Assembly (NCBI RefSeq): GCF_024451105.1
Contig: NZ_JANGEY010000002.1
Location: 418,305 to 482,304, forward strand
Direction: 5' to 3'
Source of the DNA: Stutzerimonas stutzeri
GTDB taxonomy: Bacteria; Pseudomonadota; Gammaproteobacteria; Pseudomonadales; Pseudomonadaceae
Length of the DNA: 64,000 nucleotides
Shown here piece by piece: positions 1 through 10,061 of this stretch. Each line of letters begins with the position of its first letter. The stretch's first letter is position 1. The position numbers and the translations under genes were made by a program. Under the pieces are notes generated by a model, which saw only the letters and a program-made list of their open reading frames with translations, was not told where the DNA came from and did not search any database.

Positions 1-506
1 CCATCAGGCTCTCGACGATCTCCAGCGCGCAGCTCGAGGTCACCACCCAGTCGGCGCGCGCCTTCACCGCCGCCGAGGTATTGGCGTAGACCACCACGGT
101 GCGCTCGGGATGCATGTCGCAGAAGGCGGAGAACTCCTCCACCGGGCAACCCAGATCCAGAGAGCAGGTCGCCTCCAGGGTCGGCATCAGGATGCGCTTC
201 TCGGGATTGAGGATCTTCGCCGTCTCGCCCATGAAGCGCACGCCGGCGACCAGGATGGTCGAGGCCGGATGCTGGCTGCCGAAACGGGCCATCTCCAGCG
301 AGTCAGCCACGCAGCCGCCGGTTTCCTCGGCCAGCGCCTGGAGGATCGGATCGGTGTAGTAATGGGCGACCAGCACGGCGTCGCGCGCCTTGAGCTCGGC
401 GGCGATGGTCTGGCGGTAGTCGGCGATCTCCTCGGCGCTCAGCACGCGCGGCTGCTTGGCGTCCAGATGGGCCTGCACCAGGAGTCGTTCGGAGATGTGC
501 GTCATG
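1..506 (-). CDS. nadA: Quinolinate synthase NadA, N-terminal part (runs off the left edge)
   Basis: Quinolinate synthase condenses iminoaspartate with dihydroxyacetone phosphate to quinolinate in de novo NAD synthesis and carries a [4Fe-4S] cluster. The 168 visible residues from ATG at 506 include the family stretches VAHYYTDP (about 47-54), [11 protein letters not shown] and [11 protein letters not shown], where Cys114 or Cys120 should be the first cluster ligand. The C-terminal half is outside the window. A TATAAT-like -10 box lies about 35 nt upstream, so it probably has its own promoter downstream of the two tRNA-Lys genes. Identification is firm; only completeness is unknown. Confidence 0.95.
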
Positions 507-541
507 TTCGCTGCACCTGAAGGTTAGGGTGCGGGAACCGG

Positions 542-547
542 ATTATA
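542..547 (-). promoter_or_regulatory. Candidate -10 box of nadA
   Basis: A perfect TATAAT on the minus strand, placed to give a transcript start about 30 nt before the nadA ATG at 506. No good -35 hexamer is visible at 16-18 nt, so this is a pattern call only. Confidence 0.4.
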
Positions 548-609
548 CACCCGTTCCAGAGCACCAGACGGGATAACGAGCGGGAGGAGGAACGGCAGAG
601 AGGGGAAAG

Positions 610-684
610 TGGTGGGTCGTGTAGGGGTCGAACCTACGACCAATTGGTTAAAAGCCAACTGCTCTACCACTGAGCTAACGACCC
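610..684 (-). tRNA. tRNA-Lys (anticodon TTT), copy 2
   Basis: A 75-nt cloverleaf with CCA encoded at the 3' end: acceptor GGGTCGT/ACGACCC, D-arm GCTC/GAGC, anticodon arm with CTTTTAA loop (anticodon TTT), T-arm with TTCGAAC. It is identical to the copy at 758-832 and lies 73 nt downstream of it, so both are probably cut from one transcript. The position between queC and nadA is usual in Pseudomonas. Confidence 0.97.
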
Positions 685-757
685 AGAGCGCTACTGCTTG
701 AAACTGCTTCGGCAATACCGGAGGCTGCCGCGCCTACCGACTTGCCGAATGAAAAAG

Positions 758-832
758 TGGTGGGTCGTGTAGGGGTCGAACCTACGACCAATTGGTTAAA
801 AGCCAACTGCTCTACCACTGAGCTAACGACCC
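758..832 (-). tRNA. tRNA-Lys (anticodon TTT), copy 1
   Basis: A 75-nt cloverleaf with encoded CCA and TTT anticodon, identical to the copy at 610-684. It is the promoter-proximal copy: a TTGAAA-N16-TATGAT promoter (844-871) lies a few bases upstream of its 5' end at 832. Confidence 0.97.
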
Positions 833-843
833 AATGCCTGCGC

Positions 844-871
844 ATCATACTGATTTAATTCGGAATTTCAA
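844..871 (-). promoter_or_regulatory. Sigma-70 type promoter of the tRNA-Lys pair
   Basis: On the minus strand TTGAAA (871-866), a 16-nt spacer and TATGAT (849-844) predict a start about 5-7 nt before the mature tRNA 5' end. Just upstream, a small AT-rich hairpin (about 70-bp region 870-890, arms AACTTTTT/AAAAAGTT) overlaps the queC stop and may end the queC message. Confidence 0.6.
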
Positions 872-889
872 CTTTTTCCGAAAAAAAGT

Positions 890-1564
890 TCAAACGTAGC
901 GGGTCGGGTCGACGACCCCGGCACTGGCGAAGCCCTCGGCGCGCAGCCGGCAGCTGTCGCAGCGCCCGCAGGCGCGCCCGTCGGCATCGGCCTGGTAGCA
1001 GGATACGGTCAGGGCGAACTCCACCCCGCGGGCGATGCCGGCGCGGATGATCTCGGCCTTGGACAGGTACTGCAGCGGTGCGCGGATGCGGAAGCCCTCG
1101 CCTTCCACGCCGGCCCGGGTCGCCAGATTGGCCAGGCGCTCGAAGGCCTCGACGAACTCGGGCCGGCAGTCCGGGTAGCCGGAGTAGTCCACCGCGTTGA
1201 CGCCGATGAAGATGTCGCGCGCGCCGAGCACCTCGGCCCAGCCCAGCGCCAGGGACAGGAACAGGGTGTTGCGCGCCGGCACGTAGGTCACCGGAATGCC
1301 CTCGCCCGGCGCCTCCGGCACGGCGATGCTGGCGTCGGTCAGCGCCGAGCCGCCGATACCGTTGAGGTCGATGCCGACCACCTTGTGCTCCACGGCGCCC
1401 AGCTGGCGCGCCACCCGCTCGGCGGCCTGCAGCTCGGCGCGGTGGCGCTGGCCGTAGTCGAAACTCATGGTGTAGCAGGCGTAGCCCTCGGCGCGCGCCA
1501 TGGCCAGCACGGTGGCGGAGTCGAGACCGCCGGAGAGCAGGATGACCGCTTTCTTCTCGCTCAT
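890..1564 (-). CDS. queC: 7-cyano-7-deazaguanine synthase QueC
   Basis: QueC converts 7-carboxy-7-deazaguanine to preQ0 with ATP and ammonia in queuosine synthesis. The 224-residue protein has the N-terminal PP-loop SGGLDSAT (about 12-19) and a C-terminal zinc cysteine cluster (C...CGRCDSC). The reading frame is open far upstream, but the ATG at 1564, two nt after the queE stop, gives the family start [13 protein letters not shown] and normal length. It is the second gene of a queE-queC pair downstream of the tol-pal operon. Confidence 0.96.
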   Translation of the reverse strand: MSEKKAVILLSGGLDSATVLAMARAEGYACYTMSFDYGQRHRAELQAAERVARQLGAVEHKVVGIDLNGIGGSALTDASIAVPEAPGEGIPVTYVPARNTLFLSLALGWAEVLGARDIFIGVNAVDYSGYPDCRPEFVEAFERLANLATRAGVEGEGFRIRAPLQYLSKAEIIRAGIARGVEFALTVSCYQADADGRACGRCDSCRLRAEGFASAGVVDPTRYV

Positions 1565-1566
1565 GC

Positions 1567-2214
1567 TCAGTGTCCCGGTTCGTCGTTCCACAAGTACTTG
1601 TGCAGCTGCAGCTGCAGGCGCACCGGCAGGTTGTCGGCAACGATCCAGTCGGCCAGCTGCCGGGCATCCAGCTCCTTGTGGCTGGGCGACAGCAGCACCT
1701 CGCCGGCACGCTCGGCGAGGCGGTACTCGATGAGCTTGGACACCGCCCAGTCGTAGTCCTCGCGCGAACAGACGACGAACTTGACCTGATCGTTGCCGGT
1801 CAGTTCGGCGAGATTTTCGTAGCGGTTGCGGCCGACCTCGCCGGAGCCCGGCGTCTTCAGGTCGACCACCCGACTGACCCGGCCATCCACTGGCGCGATG
1901 TCCAGCGCACCGCCGGTCTCCAGCGAGACCTGGTAGCCGGCGTCGCAGAGCGACTCGAGCAGCGGGATGCAGTTGGGCTGCGCCAGCGGCTCGCCGCCGG
2001 TCACGCAGACGTAACGCGGCCGGTAGGCAGCGACCCGGGCGAGGATCGCCTCGAGGGTCATCAGCTCGCCGCCGCTGAAGGCGTAGGCGGTATCGCAGTA
2101 CCGGCAGCGCAGGGGGCAGCCGGTCAGGCGCACGAACACGGTCGGCAAGCCGACGGTGCGCGTCTCGCCCTGCAGCGAATGGAAGATTTCGGTGATACGC
2201 AGAGTCTGGTTCAT
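1567..2214 (-). CDS. queE: 7-carboxy-7-deazaguanine synthase QueE (radical SAM)
   Basis: QueE is the radical-SAM enzyme that rearranges 6-carboxytetrahydropterin to 7-carboxy-7-deazaguanine. The 215-residue protein begins with [11 protein letters not shown], followed by the cluster motif C-x3-C-x2-C (CPLRCRYC, about 33-40) and the SAM motif VTGGEPL. It uses QueE's usual short radical-SAM core. It is followed after 2 nt by queC, so translation is probably coupled. I looked for a preQ1 riboswitch in the roughly 75-nt leader and saw none. Confidence 0.95.
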   Translation of the reverse strand: MNQTLRITEIFHSLQGETRTVGLPTVFVRLTGCPLRCRYCDTAYAFSGGELMTLEAILARVAAYRPRYVCVTGGEPLAQPNCIPLLESLCDAGYQVSLETGGALDIAPVDGRVSRVVDLKTPGSGEVGRNRYENLAELTGNDQVKFVVCSREDYDWAVSKLIEYRLAERAGEVLLSPSHKELDARQLADWIVADNLPVRLQLQLHKYLWNDEPGH

Positions 2215-2288
2215 AGGCCCCGGGCGTGCCGGCGAAACAGGCCGACCGCCTCCGTTGCAAGATATGGAAAAGGACGGCGATTCTAACG

Positions 2289-2314
2289 AAAAAACCCGCG
2301 CCAGGCGCGGGTTT
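2289..2314 (-). terminator. Rho-independent terminator of the tol-pal-cpoB operon
   Basis: On the minus strand a perfect hairpin (arms AAACCCGCG and CGCGGGTTT, 5-nt loop) runs directly into a T-rich tract. It lies 24 nt after the cpoB stop and separates the Tol-Pal genes from queE-queC. Confidence 0.85.
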
Positions 2315-2337
2315 CGTCGGTAACCGCCAGGCGAGAC

Positions 2338-3117
2338 TCAGGGCAGGCGAGCCAGCTCGCGCTGGGCCAGCTGGGCGGCCGAGGTGCCCGGGTACTGGGC
2401 GATCACCTGCTGGAGAATGCCCCGAGCCTTGTCGGCATTGCCGAGCCGACGCTCGACGTCGGCCAGCTTGTACAGCGAGTCCGCCACCTTCTGGTGCTGC
2501 GGATAGCTCTGGCTGACCTGGGCGAAGGCGCGCCCGGCACCCTGCAGGTCGCCCTGGGCGAGCTTGACTTCACCCAGCCAGTACTGGGCGTTGCCGGCGT
2601 ACTGACTGGTCGGATATCTGCGCAGGAAGGCGCTGAAGGCCTGGTCGGCCTTGGCGAAATCCTTCGCCTTGATAAGGTCGAAGGCCGCGTCGTAGAACAG
2701 TTTTTCCTTGGCCGGATCGCCCGGTTCGGCGGCGGCCGGCGGCTGCACGGCGGCAGTGGCGTTCGAGACACCGGCAGCCGGCGCAAGCGGCGCCTGGGGC
2801 GCAGCGGACAGACGGCTGTCGAGATCCTGATAGCGCTCGAGGCTTTCCTGCTTGAGACGCTGGATCTCGTACTGCTGCTCCTCCAGCGTACCGCGCAGAC
2901 GGGCGACCTCCTCCTGCAGCTGTTGCAGCTGCAGGAAGAGTTCGCCCTGCGCCGTGGTGGGCATGGCCTGGGCCACCCCACCAGCGTAGGCAGCTCCCGT
3001 CGCCCCGTAACCGGACGGCGGATAACCGCTGCTGCCCTCCATCACGGGCACCTGGGCCCAGCTCGAGAGGGGCGCGGCCAGGGCCAGCAGGGTCAGGAGA
3101 CGGGAGTGCTTGCGCAT
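2338..3117 (-). CDS. cpoB: Cell division coordinator CpoB (YbgF), Tol-Pal associated
   Basis: CpoB is a periplasmic protein that links outer-membrane constriction by Tol-Pal with septal peptidoglycan synthesis. The 259 residues show a signal peptide ending near SSWAQ (about 22), a coiled-coil trimerisation region (about 60-110, [21 protein letters not shown]), an Ala/Pro linker and C-terminal TPR repeats (about 135-259, [21 protein letters not shown]). It is the last gene of the operon, 6 nt after pal and before a strong terminator. Confidence 0.93.
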   Translation of the reverse strand: MRKHSRLLTLLALAAPLSSWAQVPVMEGSSGYPPSGYGATGAAYAGGVAQAMPTTAQGELFLQLQQLQEEVARLRGTLEEQQYEIQRLKQESLERYQDLDSRLSAAPQAPLAPAAGVSNATAAVQPPAAAEPGDPAKEKLFYDAAFDLIKAKDFAKADQAFSAFLRRYPTSQYAGNAQYWLGEVKLAQGDLQGAGRAFAQVSQSYPQHQKVADSLYKLADVERRLGNADKARGILQQVIAQYPGTSAAQLAQRELARLP

Positions 3118-3123
3118 GGCTGC

Positions 3124-3624
3124 TTACTTCTTCAGCTCGACGCGACGGTTCTGAGCCCAGCTTTCCTCGCTGCTGCCCATGGCCACCGGACGCTCTTCGC
3201 CGTAGGAGACCAGCTCCAGCTGGGCCGGGGACACGCCCTGCAGGACCAGGTAGCGCTGCACGGCCTTGGCGCGACGCTCGCCCAGGGCCATGTTGTACTC
3301 GCGGGTGCCGCGCTCGTCGGCGTGGCCTTCCAGGACGACGCGAGCGCCGTTGGCCTGCAGGTCGCGGGCATGGACGTCCAGAGCGCGCATGGCTTCCGGC
3401 TTCAGGTCGGAGCTGTCGTACTCGAAGTAGAAGGTGGTGATGGCACGCAGAGCAGCTTCTTCGCCGCTCAGGCTGCCGTCGACGGCACCGGTGTTGGCGC
3501 CGTAACCGGCGTTCGGGTCAATGGCGCCTTCACCGGCGGCGTCGCCACCCTTGGACGAACAACCGACGGCGACGGCCATGGCCAGAGCCAGTGCAGCAAA
3601 CTTGCCGAATTTCAGCATTTCCAT
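3124..3624 (-). CDS. pal: Peptidoglycan-associated lipoprotein Pal (OprL)
   Basis: Pal anchors the outer membrane to peptidoglycan and is moved by the Tol system. The 166 residues carry a lipoprotein signal with lipobox AVGC (Cys22) and a C-terminal OmpA-like domain (about 60-166) with the peptidoglycan-binding stretch [20 protein letters not shown]. It is nearly identical to Pseudomonas OprL as I remember it, including the MEML start. There is a 76-nt gap to tolB, larger than elsewhere in the operon, which could hold an internal promoter. Confidence 0.97.
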   Translation of the reverse strand: MEMLKFGKFAALALAMAVAVGCSSKGGDAAGEGAIDPNAGYGANTGAVDGSLSGEEAALRAITTFYFEYDSSDLKPEAMRALDVHARDLQANGARVVLEGHADERGTREYNMALGERRAKAVQRYLVLQGVSPAQLELVSYGEERPVAMGSSEESWAQNRRVELKK

Positions 3625-3700
3625 CTCTTTAAAACCCCAGTGGTATGTTCAAACAGCTTGTTCAAAACAACACATCAAGACGCGCAGCAGCCCGCCGCCC

Positions 3701-4999
3701 TCAGTTCAGATAGGGCGACCAGGAAGGCTCGCGGATTTCACCCTGAGCTGCAGGCAACGGCAAGCGGACGCGGCCGTTGGTGGAAACCAGCATCAGTATT
3801 CCACGCCCCTGCTGACGGGTGGCGTAGATTAGCATGGTGCCGTTGGGCGCAACAGTGGGCGACTCGTCGAGGCTGGTGTCGGACAGCACCCGCAGGCTGC
3901 CGCGCTGCAGGTCCTGGGCGGCCACCTTGAACACCGTGAAACCGTCCTGGCGGTGGACCATCACCAGGGTCTTCTCGTCGGCCGACAGCTTCGGGTTGGC
4001 GTTGTAGTTGCCGACGAAGGTCACCCGCTCGGCGCCGCCGCCATTGATGTTGGTCTTGTAGATCTGCGGCTTGCCGCCGCGATCGGAGGTGAAGTAGATG
4101 GTCTGCCCGTCCTTGCCCCAGAACGGCTCGGTGTCGATGGCCGGGCTGTTGGTGACGCGCCGCACCTGACGGCTGGCCATGTCCATCACGTAGATCTCCG
4201 GGTTGCCGTCGCGCGACAGCACGAAGGCCAGGCGGCTGCCGTCCGGCGACCAGGCCGGCGCACCGTTGAGCCCCTCGAAGTTGGTGATCTGCTCGCGGCG
4301 GCCGGTATCGATGTGCTGCACGAAGATGCGCGGACGCTGCTGCTCGAAGGACACGTAGGCGACCCGACGACCATCCGGCGCGAAGCTCGGCGAGAGGATC
4401 GGCTCGCGCGACTGCAGCAGGGTCACCGCGCGGGCGCCGTCGTAGTCGGCGCGCTGCAGGGTGTAGCGGGTGTTATTGACCGAGAAGCGCTCGGCGGTGA
4501 CGAACAGCAGCTTGGTCGAGAAGGCGCCCTTGATGCCGGTCAGCTTCTCGAACGCCTGATCGGCGATGTAGTGGGCCATGTCGCGCAGTTGCGCGGTGCT
4601 GCCACCGACGCTGCCGGTAAGCATCTGCTGCTCGGTGGTGACATTGAACAGCGCGTACTGGATCTGCACGCCGGCGCCGCCCGGCACCATGCTGCCGGTC
4701 AGCACGTACTGGGCTCCGAGGGCCTTCCAGTCGCGGTAGATCACCTCGCTGGCCTGGCTCGGCAGGCTGATCATGTTCTGCCGCGGGATCGGCTCGAAGT
4801 AGCCGGAATTGCGCAGGTCGTTGCCGACGATCTCCGCCATGTCCTCGGGCAGCACGGTGCCGCCCTGCCAGCCGAAGGGCACCACGGCGATCGGGATGGC
4901 CCGGTCGGTGCCGCTGGAGATCACCAGCGGGTCGGCCGCTCTCGCCACGCCGGCGAGCAGGGCCAGGCCCAGCAGGGCCACGCGGATCAGGGTGTTCAC
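3701..4999 (-). CDS. tolB: Tol-Pal system protein TolB
   Basis: TolB is a periplasmic beta-propeller that binds Pal and is displaced by TolA. The frame is open upstream, but GTG at 4999 is preferred: it overlaps the tolA stop in the sequence GTGA and yields a clean signal peptide ending GVARA, then ADPLVI. The mature protein has the N-terminal TolB_N domain (about 25-160) and WD40-like PD40 blades (about 200-430; repeats such as [15 protein letters not shown] and [15 protein letters not shown]). Length 432 aa is normal. Confidence 0.96.
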   Translation of the reverse strand: MNTLIRVALLGLALLAGVARAADPLVISSGTDRAIPIAVVPFGWQGGTVLPEDMAEIVGNDLRNSGYFEPIPRQNMISLPSQASEVIYRDWKALGAQYVLTGSMVPGGAGVQIQYALFNVTTEQQMLTGSVGGSTAQLRDMAHYIADQAFEKLTGIKGAFSTKLLFVTAERFSVNNTRYTLQRADYDGARAVTLLQSREPILSPSFAPDGRRVAYVSFEQQRPRIFVQHIDTGRREQITNFEGLNGAPAWSPDGSRLAFVLSRDGNPEIYVMDMASRQVRRVTNSPAIDTEPFWGKDGQTIYFTSDRGGKPQIYKTNINGGGAERVTFVGNYNANPKLSADEKTLVMVHRQDGFTVFKVAAQDLQRGSLRVLSDTSLDESPTVAPNGTMLIYATRQQGRGILMLVSTNGRVRLPLPAAQGEIREPSWSPYLN

Positions 5000-6009
5000 A
5001 GGCTCAAGTCCTCCGGTTTGAATATCATGGCGCGCTGCCGGTACATGCGGTCGAAGGTCGCGCGGTCCAGTTGCTGCATTTCCGGGATACGGCCGACGTT
5101 GCGCACCGCCGCCACTGCCGAGTTGTCGAACGCCACGTCGCCGCTGGAGCGGGTCACGCTGGCGTTGGTGATGGTGCCGTCGGGCAGCATCTGGATCGTC
5201 ACGGTCACGCTCATCCCCCGGCGCGCCGACGGCGGCCGTCGCCACTGCTGACTGACCAGGCTGATGATCAGGTCGTCGAGATTGCCCGCCACCTGGTCGC
5301 CCACGCTGTCGGCCAGCGCCTGCTGATGCTGCACGCGATCGGAGAGCAGCTCGGCCAGCGCGGCGGCCTTCTTGTCCTCCTCGGCCTTGCGCGCACGGGC
5401 GGCCGCTTCGGCGGCGGCCTTCTTCCTGGCCTCCTCGGCCGCCTTCTGCTTCGCGGCCTCTTCGGCAGCCTTCTTCTTCGCTGCTTCCTCGGCCACCTTC
5501 TTCTTCGCCGCTTCCTCGGCGGCCTTCTTCTTCGCCGCCTCTTCGGCCGCCTTCCTCCTGGCGATCTCAGCCTGCTCGGCCGCCTTCTTCTCGGCCTCGG
5601 CCTTGGCGGCGGCGGCCTTCCGCTCGGCTTCGGCCTTGGCGGCGGCGACCTCCTTCTGCTTCTGCGCCTCGGCGGCCTTGCGGGCCTCCTCGGCGCGCTT
5701 CTGCTCCGCGGCCTTGGCCGCGGCCAGGCGCTGCTCCTCGACCTTGCGTTGCTCCATCTGCTCGGTTTCGTACTGCGGCGCCGCGGTCTTCTGCGCCTCG
5801 CCGGCGATGCGCTGGTTGGTCTGCACCGTCGCCTGGCTCTGCGACTTGAGCTGATAGAGGGTCGCCTGCACGATCGGCCGCGACGGCGGCAGCTCAGGCG
5901 TCATGGCGAAACTGACGAACAGCGTGGCAAAGATCAGGGCGTGCAGCCCCACCGCCCAGATGGTCGGCCAGAAATAGCTTTCCGAGGAGGAGCGCTCGTG
6001 CCGTTGCAT
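4996..6009 (-). CDS. tolA: Tol-Pal system protein TolA
   Basis: TolA is the inner-membrane stalk that spans the periplasm and couples TolQR proton-motive energy to TolB/Pal. The 337 residues show one N-terminal membrane helix (about 14-36), a long Ala/Lys/Glu helical domain (about 80-215) built of [12 protein letters not shown] repeats, and a C-terminal globular domain III (about 230-337). The alternating repeats explain the highly repetitive DNA at 5400-5720. Its start overlaps the tolR stop by one base and its stop overlaps tolB. Confidence 0.95.
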   Translation of the reverse strand: MQRHERSSSESYFWPTIWAVGLHALIFATLFVSFAMTPELPPSRPIVQATLYQLKSQSQATVQTNQRIAGEAQKTAAPQYETEQMEQRKVEEQRLAAAKAAEQKRAEEARKAAEAQKQKEVAAAKAEAERKAAAAKAEAEKKAAEQAEIARRKAAEEAAKKKAAEEAAKKKVAEEAAKKKAAEEAAKQKAAEEARKKAAAEAAARARKAEEDKKAAALAELLSDRVQHQQALADSVGDQVAGNLDDLIISLVSQQWRRPPSARRGMSVTVTIQMLPDGTITNASVTRSSGDVAFDNSAVAAVRNVGRIPEMQQLDRATFDRMYRQRAMIFKPEDLSL

Positions 6010-6461
6010 CAGGGCGCCTCGGTAATCAGCCCGACGTTGCCGACGCCGGCCTGCTGCAGGCCGCCCATGGCCGCCATCACCGCCCCGTAGTCGACCGCCT
6101 TGTCGCCGCGCACGAACACCTGCACCTGCTTACCTTGGCTGCGGCTCTGGTTCATGATCGCGGTCACCGCGCGGGTCATCTGCTCGAGGGTCAGCGCGGT
6201 GTCCTGCACCGTGTCGACGTCGACCTCGCTGCCCATGTTCCAGTAGTAGGTCCGGTCGGCCTTGATCGAGATGGTCAGCACCTGGGCGTTGTTGTCCTGC
6301 GGCAGCGCCTCGCTGCTCACCTTGGGCAGGTCGACCTTGACCCCCTGGTTGAGCATCGGCGCGGTCACCATGAAGATCACCAGCAACACCAGCATGACGT
6401 CGATGTAGGGCACGACGTTCATCTCGGCGACCGGCTTGCGTCTGTTGCGAATTCTGGCCAT
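6009..6461 (-). CDS. tolR: Tol-Pal system protein TolR
   Basis: TolR is the ExbD-family partner of TolQ in the proton channel that drives TolA. The 150-residue protein has one N-terminal membrane helix (about 15-38) containing the conserved ion-path aspartate in VPYIDVMLVLL (Asp21), followed by a periplasmic domain. It lies 10 nt after tolQ and overlaps tolA by one base. Confidence 0.96.
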   Translation of the reverse strand: MARIRNRRKPVAEMNVVPYIDVMLVLLVIFMVTAPMLNQGVKVDLPKVSSEALPQDNNAQVLTISIKADRTYYWNMGSEVDVDTVQDTALTLEQMTRAVTAIMNQSRSQGKQVQVFVRGDKAVDYGAVMAAMGGLQQAGVGNVGLITEAP

Positions 6462-6471
6462 GGCGGGCGTC

Positions 6472-7167
6472 TCAGTCGTCCGAGGTGTGCACCTTGCGGT
6501 GCAGGATGGCCTGGAATTCGTCGGCGAAGGTGTAGTAGCGGCCGATCAGCAGCTCGCCGCGGGCGGAGAAGCGGTTGTAGGCGATCACCGCCGGAATCGC
6601 GGCGAACAGGCCGATGGCGGTGGCGATCAGCGCCTCGGCGATACCCGGCGCGACGGTGGCCAGGGTCGCCTGCTGGACCTGGGCCAGGCCGCGGAACGAG
6701 TTCATGATCCCCCATACGGTACCGAACAGGCCGATGTACGGGCTGGTCGAGCCGACGGTGGCGAGGAACGGCAGGCTCTGCTCGAGCTTCTCCTCCTCGC
6801 GCGAGATGGCCACGCGCATCGCGCGGTTGACGCCGTCCATCACCGCATCCGGATCGACGCCCGGCTGTTGGCGCAGGCGGGAAAACTCCTTGAAGCCGGC
6901 ACGGAAGATCTGCTCGACGCCGGAGTCCGGATCGGGATTGCTGCCGGCCTGGCGGTACAGCTTGGCCAGATCGATGCCCGACCAGAAACGCTCTTCGAAG
7001 GTGTCCAGCCCCTTCTTCGCGGCGCGCAGCATGTTGCTGCGCTGGAAGATCAGGATCCACGAGGTGACCGAGGCGGCCACCAGGATCAGCATCACCAGTT
7101 GCACCACGAAACTGGCGTTGCTGATCAGGCTCCACATCGACATATGGTCAACGGCGTTGGCTTCCAC
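6472..7167 (-). CDS. tolQ: Tol-Pal system protein TolQ
   Basis: TolQ is the MotA/ExbB-family channel subunit of the Tol motor. The 231-residue protein has three membrane segments: about 16-38, 135-160 (with YIGLFGTVWGIMNSF) and 170-195 (GIAEALIATAIGLFAAIPAV). The conserved Thr/Gly residues of the proton path are present. It is the second gene of ybgC-tolQRAB-pal-cpoB, two nt after ybgC. Confidence 0.96.
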   Translation of the reverse strand: MEANAVDHMSMWSLISNASFVVQLVMLILVAASVTSWILIFQRSNMLRAAKKGLDTFEERFWSGIDLAKLYRQAGSNPDPDSGVEQIFRAGFKEFSRLRQQPGVDPDAVMDGVNRAMRVAISREEEKLEQSLPFLATVGSTSPYIGLFGTVWGIMNSFRGLAQVQQATLATVAPGIAEALIATAIGLFAAIPAVIAYNRFSARGELLIGRYYTFADEFQAILHRKVHTSDD

Positions 7168-7169
7168 GC

Positions 7170-7613
7170 TTACTCTCCTGCAGGGATTTGGCCCGAACCG
7201 GCGAAGGCTGCGCGCAGCGCTTCGGGGATGGCTCGGGGCTTGAAACTGTCGGCGCGCACACAGGCCACCGTGATCCGTCCATCACAGAGCAGCGCCGAGT
7301 CGCGCGGACGTCGCACCCGCTGGCGGAAGACCAGACTGGCGCGATTGAGTTCCGTCACTTCGGCGCTGACCTCCAGGGCGTCGTCCAGGCGGGCCGGCGC
7401 CAGATAGCGGGCCTCGACCGAGTGCACGACGAACAGCAGGTTCTCCGCCGCCAGCTGCGACTGGGCGAGCCCCAGCGCACGCAGCCACTCGGTGCGAGCC
7501 CGCTCCATGAACTTGAGATAGTTGACGTAATAGACGACGCCACCCGCGTCGGTGTCTTCGTAATAGACCCGGCAGCTGTGGATGAACGGCTGATCCTGAT
7601 GTTGCGCGCGCAT
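7170..7613 (-). CDS. ybgC: Acyl-CoA thioesterase YbgC, Tol-Pal associated
   Basis: YbgC is a hotdog-fold thioesterase active on acyl-CoA or acyl-ACP and usually opens the tol-pal operon. The 147 residues contain the family signature [22 protein letters not shown] (about 17-38; catalytic Asp in DTDAGG). ATG at 7613 fits the family N-terminus. The stop is 2 nt from tolQ. Its in vivo substrate is not settled; a link to phospholipid handling is proposed for the family. Confidence 0.93.
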   Translation of the reverse strand: MRAQHQDQPFIHSCRVYYEDTDAGGVVYYVNYLKFMERARTEWLRALGLAQSQLAAENLLFVVHSVEARYLAPARLDDALEVSAEVTELNRASLVFRQRVRRPRDSALLCDGRITVACVRADSFKPRAIPEALRAAFAGSGQIPAGE

Positions 7614-7666
7614 ACTCTAGTCTTGGCTCCTCGGCTTGCCAACGGGCCCGGCAAGTATTTTTTGTA

Positions 7667-8716
7667 TCAGCTTTCGCCGGAACGGGAACCGCTCTGCGAC
7701 GCCTCGCCGAGGCGATTCGGCACATTCAGGCCGAAGTGCAGGTAGGCGTGCCGGGTCACCACCCGGCCGCGCGGCGTGCGCATGATGTAGCCCTGCTGGA
7801 TCAGGTAGGGCTCGAGCACGTCTTCGATGGTGTGACGCTCCTCGCCGATGGCCGCTGACAGATTGTCGATGCCCACCGGACCACCGTCGAACTTGTCGAT
7901 CATGGTCAGCAGCAGGCGCCGGTCCTGGTGATCGAAGCCGTGGGCGTCGATGTCCAGCATGTCCAGCGCACGGTCGGCGATGTAGCGGCTGATCACCCCC
8001 TGGCCGCGCACCTCGGCATAGTCGCGCACCCGGCGCAGCAGCCGATTGGCGATGCGCGGCGTGCCGCGCGCGCGACGGGCGATCTCGAAGGCGCCGTCGG
8101 GGTCGACGGGCAGGCCGAGGATACCCGCCGAGCGGCCGACGATGGTCGCCAGATCCTCGATGGAATAGAACTCCAGGCGCTGGACGATGCCGAAGCGGTC
8201 GCGCAGCGGGTTGGTCAGCATGCCGGCGCGGGTGGTGGCGCCGATCAGCGTGAAGGGCGGCAGGTCGAGCTTGATCGAGCGGGCCGCCGGGCCCTCGCCG
8301 ATCATGATGTCGAGCTGGTAGTCCTCCATCGCCGGATAGAGCACCTCCTCGACCACCGGCGACAGGCGATGGATCTCGTCGACGAACAGCACGTCGCCCG
8401 GCTCCAGATTGGTGAGCAGCGCCGCCAGGTCGCCGGGGCGCTCCAGCACCGGGCCGGAGGTACTCTTGATCGACACGCCCATCTCCTGGGCGATGATGTT
8501 GGCCAGGGTGGTCTTGCCCAGCCCCGGCGGGCCGAAGATCAGCGTGTGGTCGAGCGCCTCGCTGCGCCCGCGCGCCGCGCGGATGAACAGCTCCATCTGC
8601 TCGCGGACCACCGGCTGGCCGATGTACTCGGCCAGCTTCAGCGGGCGAATGGCGCGGTCCTGCTGCTCCTCGCGCTCGCGCGGGCTGGCGGTGACCAGGC
8701 GGTCGGCTTCAATCAT
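7667..8716 (-). CDS. ruvB: Holliday junction DNA helicase RuvB
   Basis: RuvB is the hexameric AAA+ motor that drives branch migration with RuvA. The 349-residue protein has Walker A GPPGLGKT (about 62-69), Walker [11 protein letters not shown], sensor GATTRAG, arginine finger region RDRFG and a C-terminal winged helix ending YLHFGL. It closes the ruvC-ruvA-ruvB cluster, 17 nt after ruvA, with the tol operon following on the same strand. Confidence 0.97.
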   Translation of the reverse strand: MIEADRLVTASPREREEQQDRAIRPLKLAEYIGQPVVREQMELFIRAARGRSEALDHTLIFGPPGLGKTTLANIIAQEMGVSIKSTSGPVLERPGDLAALLTNLEPGDVLFVDEIHRLSPVVEEVLYPAMEDYQLDIMIGEGPAARSIKLDLPPFTLIGATTRAGMLTNPLRDRFGIVQRLEFYSIEDLATIVGRSAGILGLPVDPDGAFEIARRARGTPRIANRLLRRVRDYAEVRGQGVISRYIADRALDMLDIDAHGFDHQDRRLLLTMIDKFDGGPVGIDNLSAAIGEERHTIEDVLEPYLIQQGYIMRTPRGRVVTRHAYLHFGLNVPNRLGEASQSGSRSGES

Positions 8717-8733
8717 CGCGGGTCACCACGGGC

Positions 8734-9339
8734 TCAGGCCATGCCCTTGAGGGCACGGCGGATCAGTTCCTCGCTGGACAGTCCGTCCTCCAGCACCAGG
8801 GATACGGCGCGACTGGCCTCGGCCGGCTTGAAGCCGAGCGCCACCAGGGCGCTGAGCGCGTCGCTCTCGGCGCTTGAGACCAGCGCGTCGCGCTGCGGTT
8901 CCACCACCAGCGGGGCGATGGACGGCAGCGCGTCCCAGGCCTTGAAGCGGTCGCGCAGCTCGACCAACAGACGCTCGGCGGTCTTCTTGCCGACGCCCGG
9001 CACGCGGGTCAGCGCCTTGAGATCCTCGTTCTGCACGCAGCGCACCAGATCGTCGACCTCCAGCGCCGACATCAGCGCCAGCGCCAGCTTGGGGCCGACG
9101 CCGTTGAGGCGGATCAGCTCGCGGAACAGCTCGCGCTCGCGCTTCTCGGCGAAGCCGTAGAGCAGGTGGGCGTCCTCGCGCACCACCAGATGGGTATGCA
9201 GGGTCACCGCCTCGCCGAGCGCCGGCAGGCGGTACAGGCTGCTCAGCGGCATCTCCAGTTCGTAACCGACGCCACCGACGTCGACCAGCAGGTAGGGCGG
9301 CTGCTTCTCCGCCAGGGTGCCGCGCAGGCGTCCGATCAC
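8734..9339 (-). CDS. ruvA: Holliday junction DNA helicase subunit RuvA
   Basis: RuvA tetramers bind four-way DNA junctions and load RuvB. The 201 residues show the OB-fold domain (1-63, [27 protein letters not shown]), tandem helix-hairpin-helix motifs (about 70-140: [13 protein letters not shown] and [13 protein letters not shown]) and the C-terminal RuvB-binding domain (about 155-201). It lies between ruvC and ruvB, with 17-nt gaps on both sides. Confidence 0.97.
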   Translation of the reverse strand: MIGRLRGTLAEKQPPYLLVDVGGVGYELEMPLSSLYRLPALGEAVTLHTHLVVREDAHLLYGFAEKRERELFRELIRLNGVGPKLALALMSALEVDDLVRCVQNEDLKALTRVPGVGKKTAERLLVELRDRFKAWDALPSIAPLVVEPQRDALVSSAESDALSALVALGFKPAEASRAVSLVLEDGLSSEELIRRALKGMA

Positions 9340-9356
9340 GGGGGAACTCCTTGGGG

Positions 9357-9881
9357 TTACAGACGCAGCCGCCCGCCGCGCCGGCGCGCGGCGGACAGCC
9401 CGTGGGGAATCAGGCTCTGCCGGTGGTGGGCATGGCAGAGGGCGATGGCCAGCGCGTCGGAGGCGTCGATCTGCGGCTTCTGCAGCAGACCGAGCAGGTG
9501 CATGACCATCAGCTGCACCTGCTCCTTGGCGGCGCCGCCGCGGCCGGCGATGGCCTGCTTGACTTGGCTGGCGGTGTACTCGTCGACCGACAGGCCCTCC
9601 TCCACCGCGGCGACGATCGCCGCGCCGCGCGCCTGGCCGAGCTTGAGCGCCGAGTCGGCGTTGCGCGACATGAACACCTGCTCGATGCCCATCGTCATCG
9701 GGCCGTACAGGCGGATCACCTCGCGCACCCCGCGGTAGACCTTCTGCAGCCGCTCGGGCAGCGGGCCGTCGCCGCTGCGGATGCAGCCGGAGGCGACGTA
9801 CTCGCAGCCGCGGCCGGTGTCGCGTATCACGCCGTAGCCGGTGATGCGCGAGCCGGGGTCGATGCCGAGAATCAAGGTCAT
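9357..9881 (-). CDS. ruvC: Crossover junction endodeoxyribonuclease RuvC
   Basis: RuvC resolves Holliday junctions by paired nicks. ATG at 9881 gives [17 protein letters not shown], the conserved start with active-site Asp8, and the normal length of 174 residues; an upstream in-frame start would add 14 unconserved residues. The other acidic residues fall in GIEQVFM and [14 protein letters not shown]. It is the first gene of ruvCAB. Confidence 0.97.
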   Translation of the reverse strand: MTLILGIDPGSRITGYGVIRDTGRGCEYVASGCIRSGDGPLPERLQKVYRGVREVIRLYGPMTMGIEQVFMSRNADSALKLGQARGAAIVAAVEEGLSVDEYTASQVKQAIAGRGGAAKEQVQLMVMHLLGLLQKPQIDASDALAIALCHAHHRQSLIPHGLSAARRRGGRLRL

Positions 9882-10004
9882 GCAGGGATCATCCGCCTTG
9901 TCCGCCAGCGAGACCGGCCCCACTGGCTATTTATCCAGCCGCGAGTATAGGCCGGACACCCTGCCTCGTCACGTCCGCCCCGCCCGGGGAGCGGTGCACG
10001 AGCG

Positions 10005-10042
10005 GCGAAGCCGGAAGAGGCGCACACCCCTTCCGGCTTCGC
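10005..10042. repeat. Inverted repeat between yebC and ruvC
   Basis: A perfect 13-bp inverted repeat (GCGAAGCCGGAAG / CTTCCGGCTTCGC) around a 12-nt loop lies 20 nt after the yebC stop. It forms a strong hairpin but has no clear T-tract, so it could be a weak terminator or a message-processing element between yebC and ruvC. Confidence 0.6.
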
Positions 10043-10061
10043 TGGCTCGGAAAGCGGGGCT

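Noticed and set aside
2215..2288. preQ1 riboswitch before queE-queC
   Set aside because: The leader is short and lacks the C-rich loop and A-rich tail of known preQ1 classes; it also overlaps the upstream terminator.
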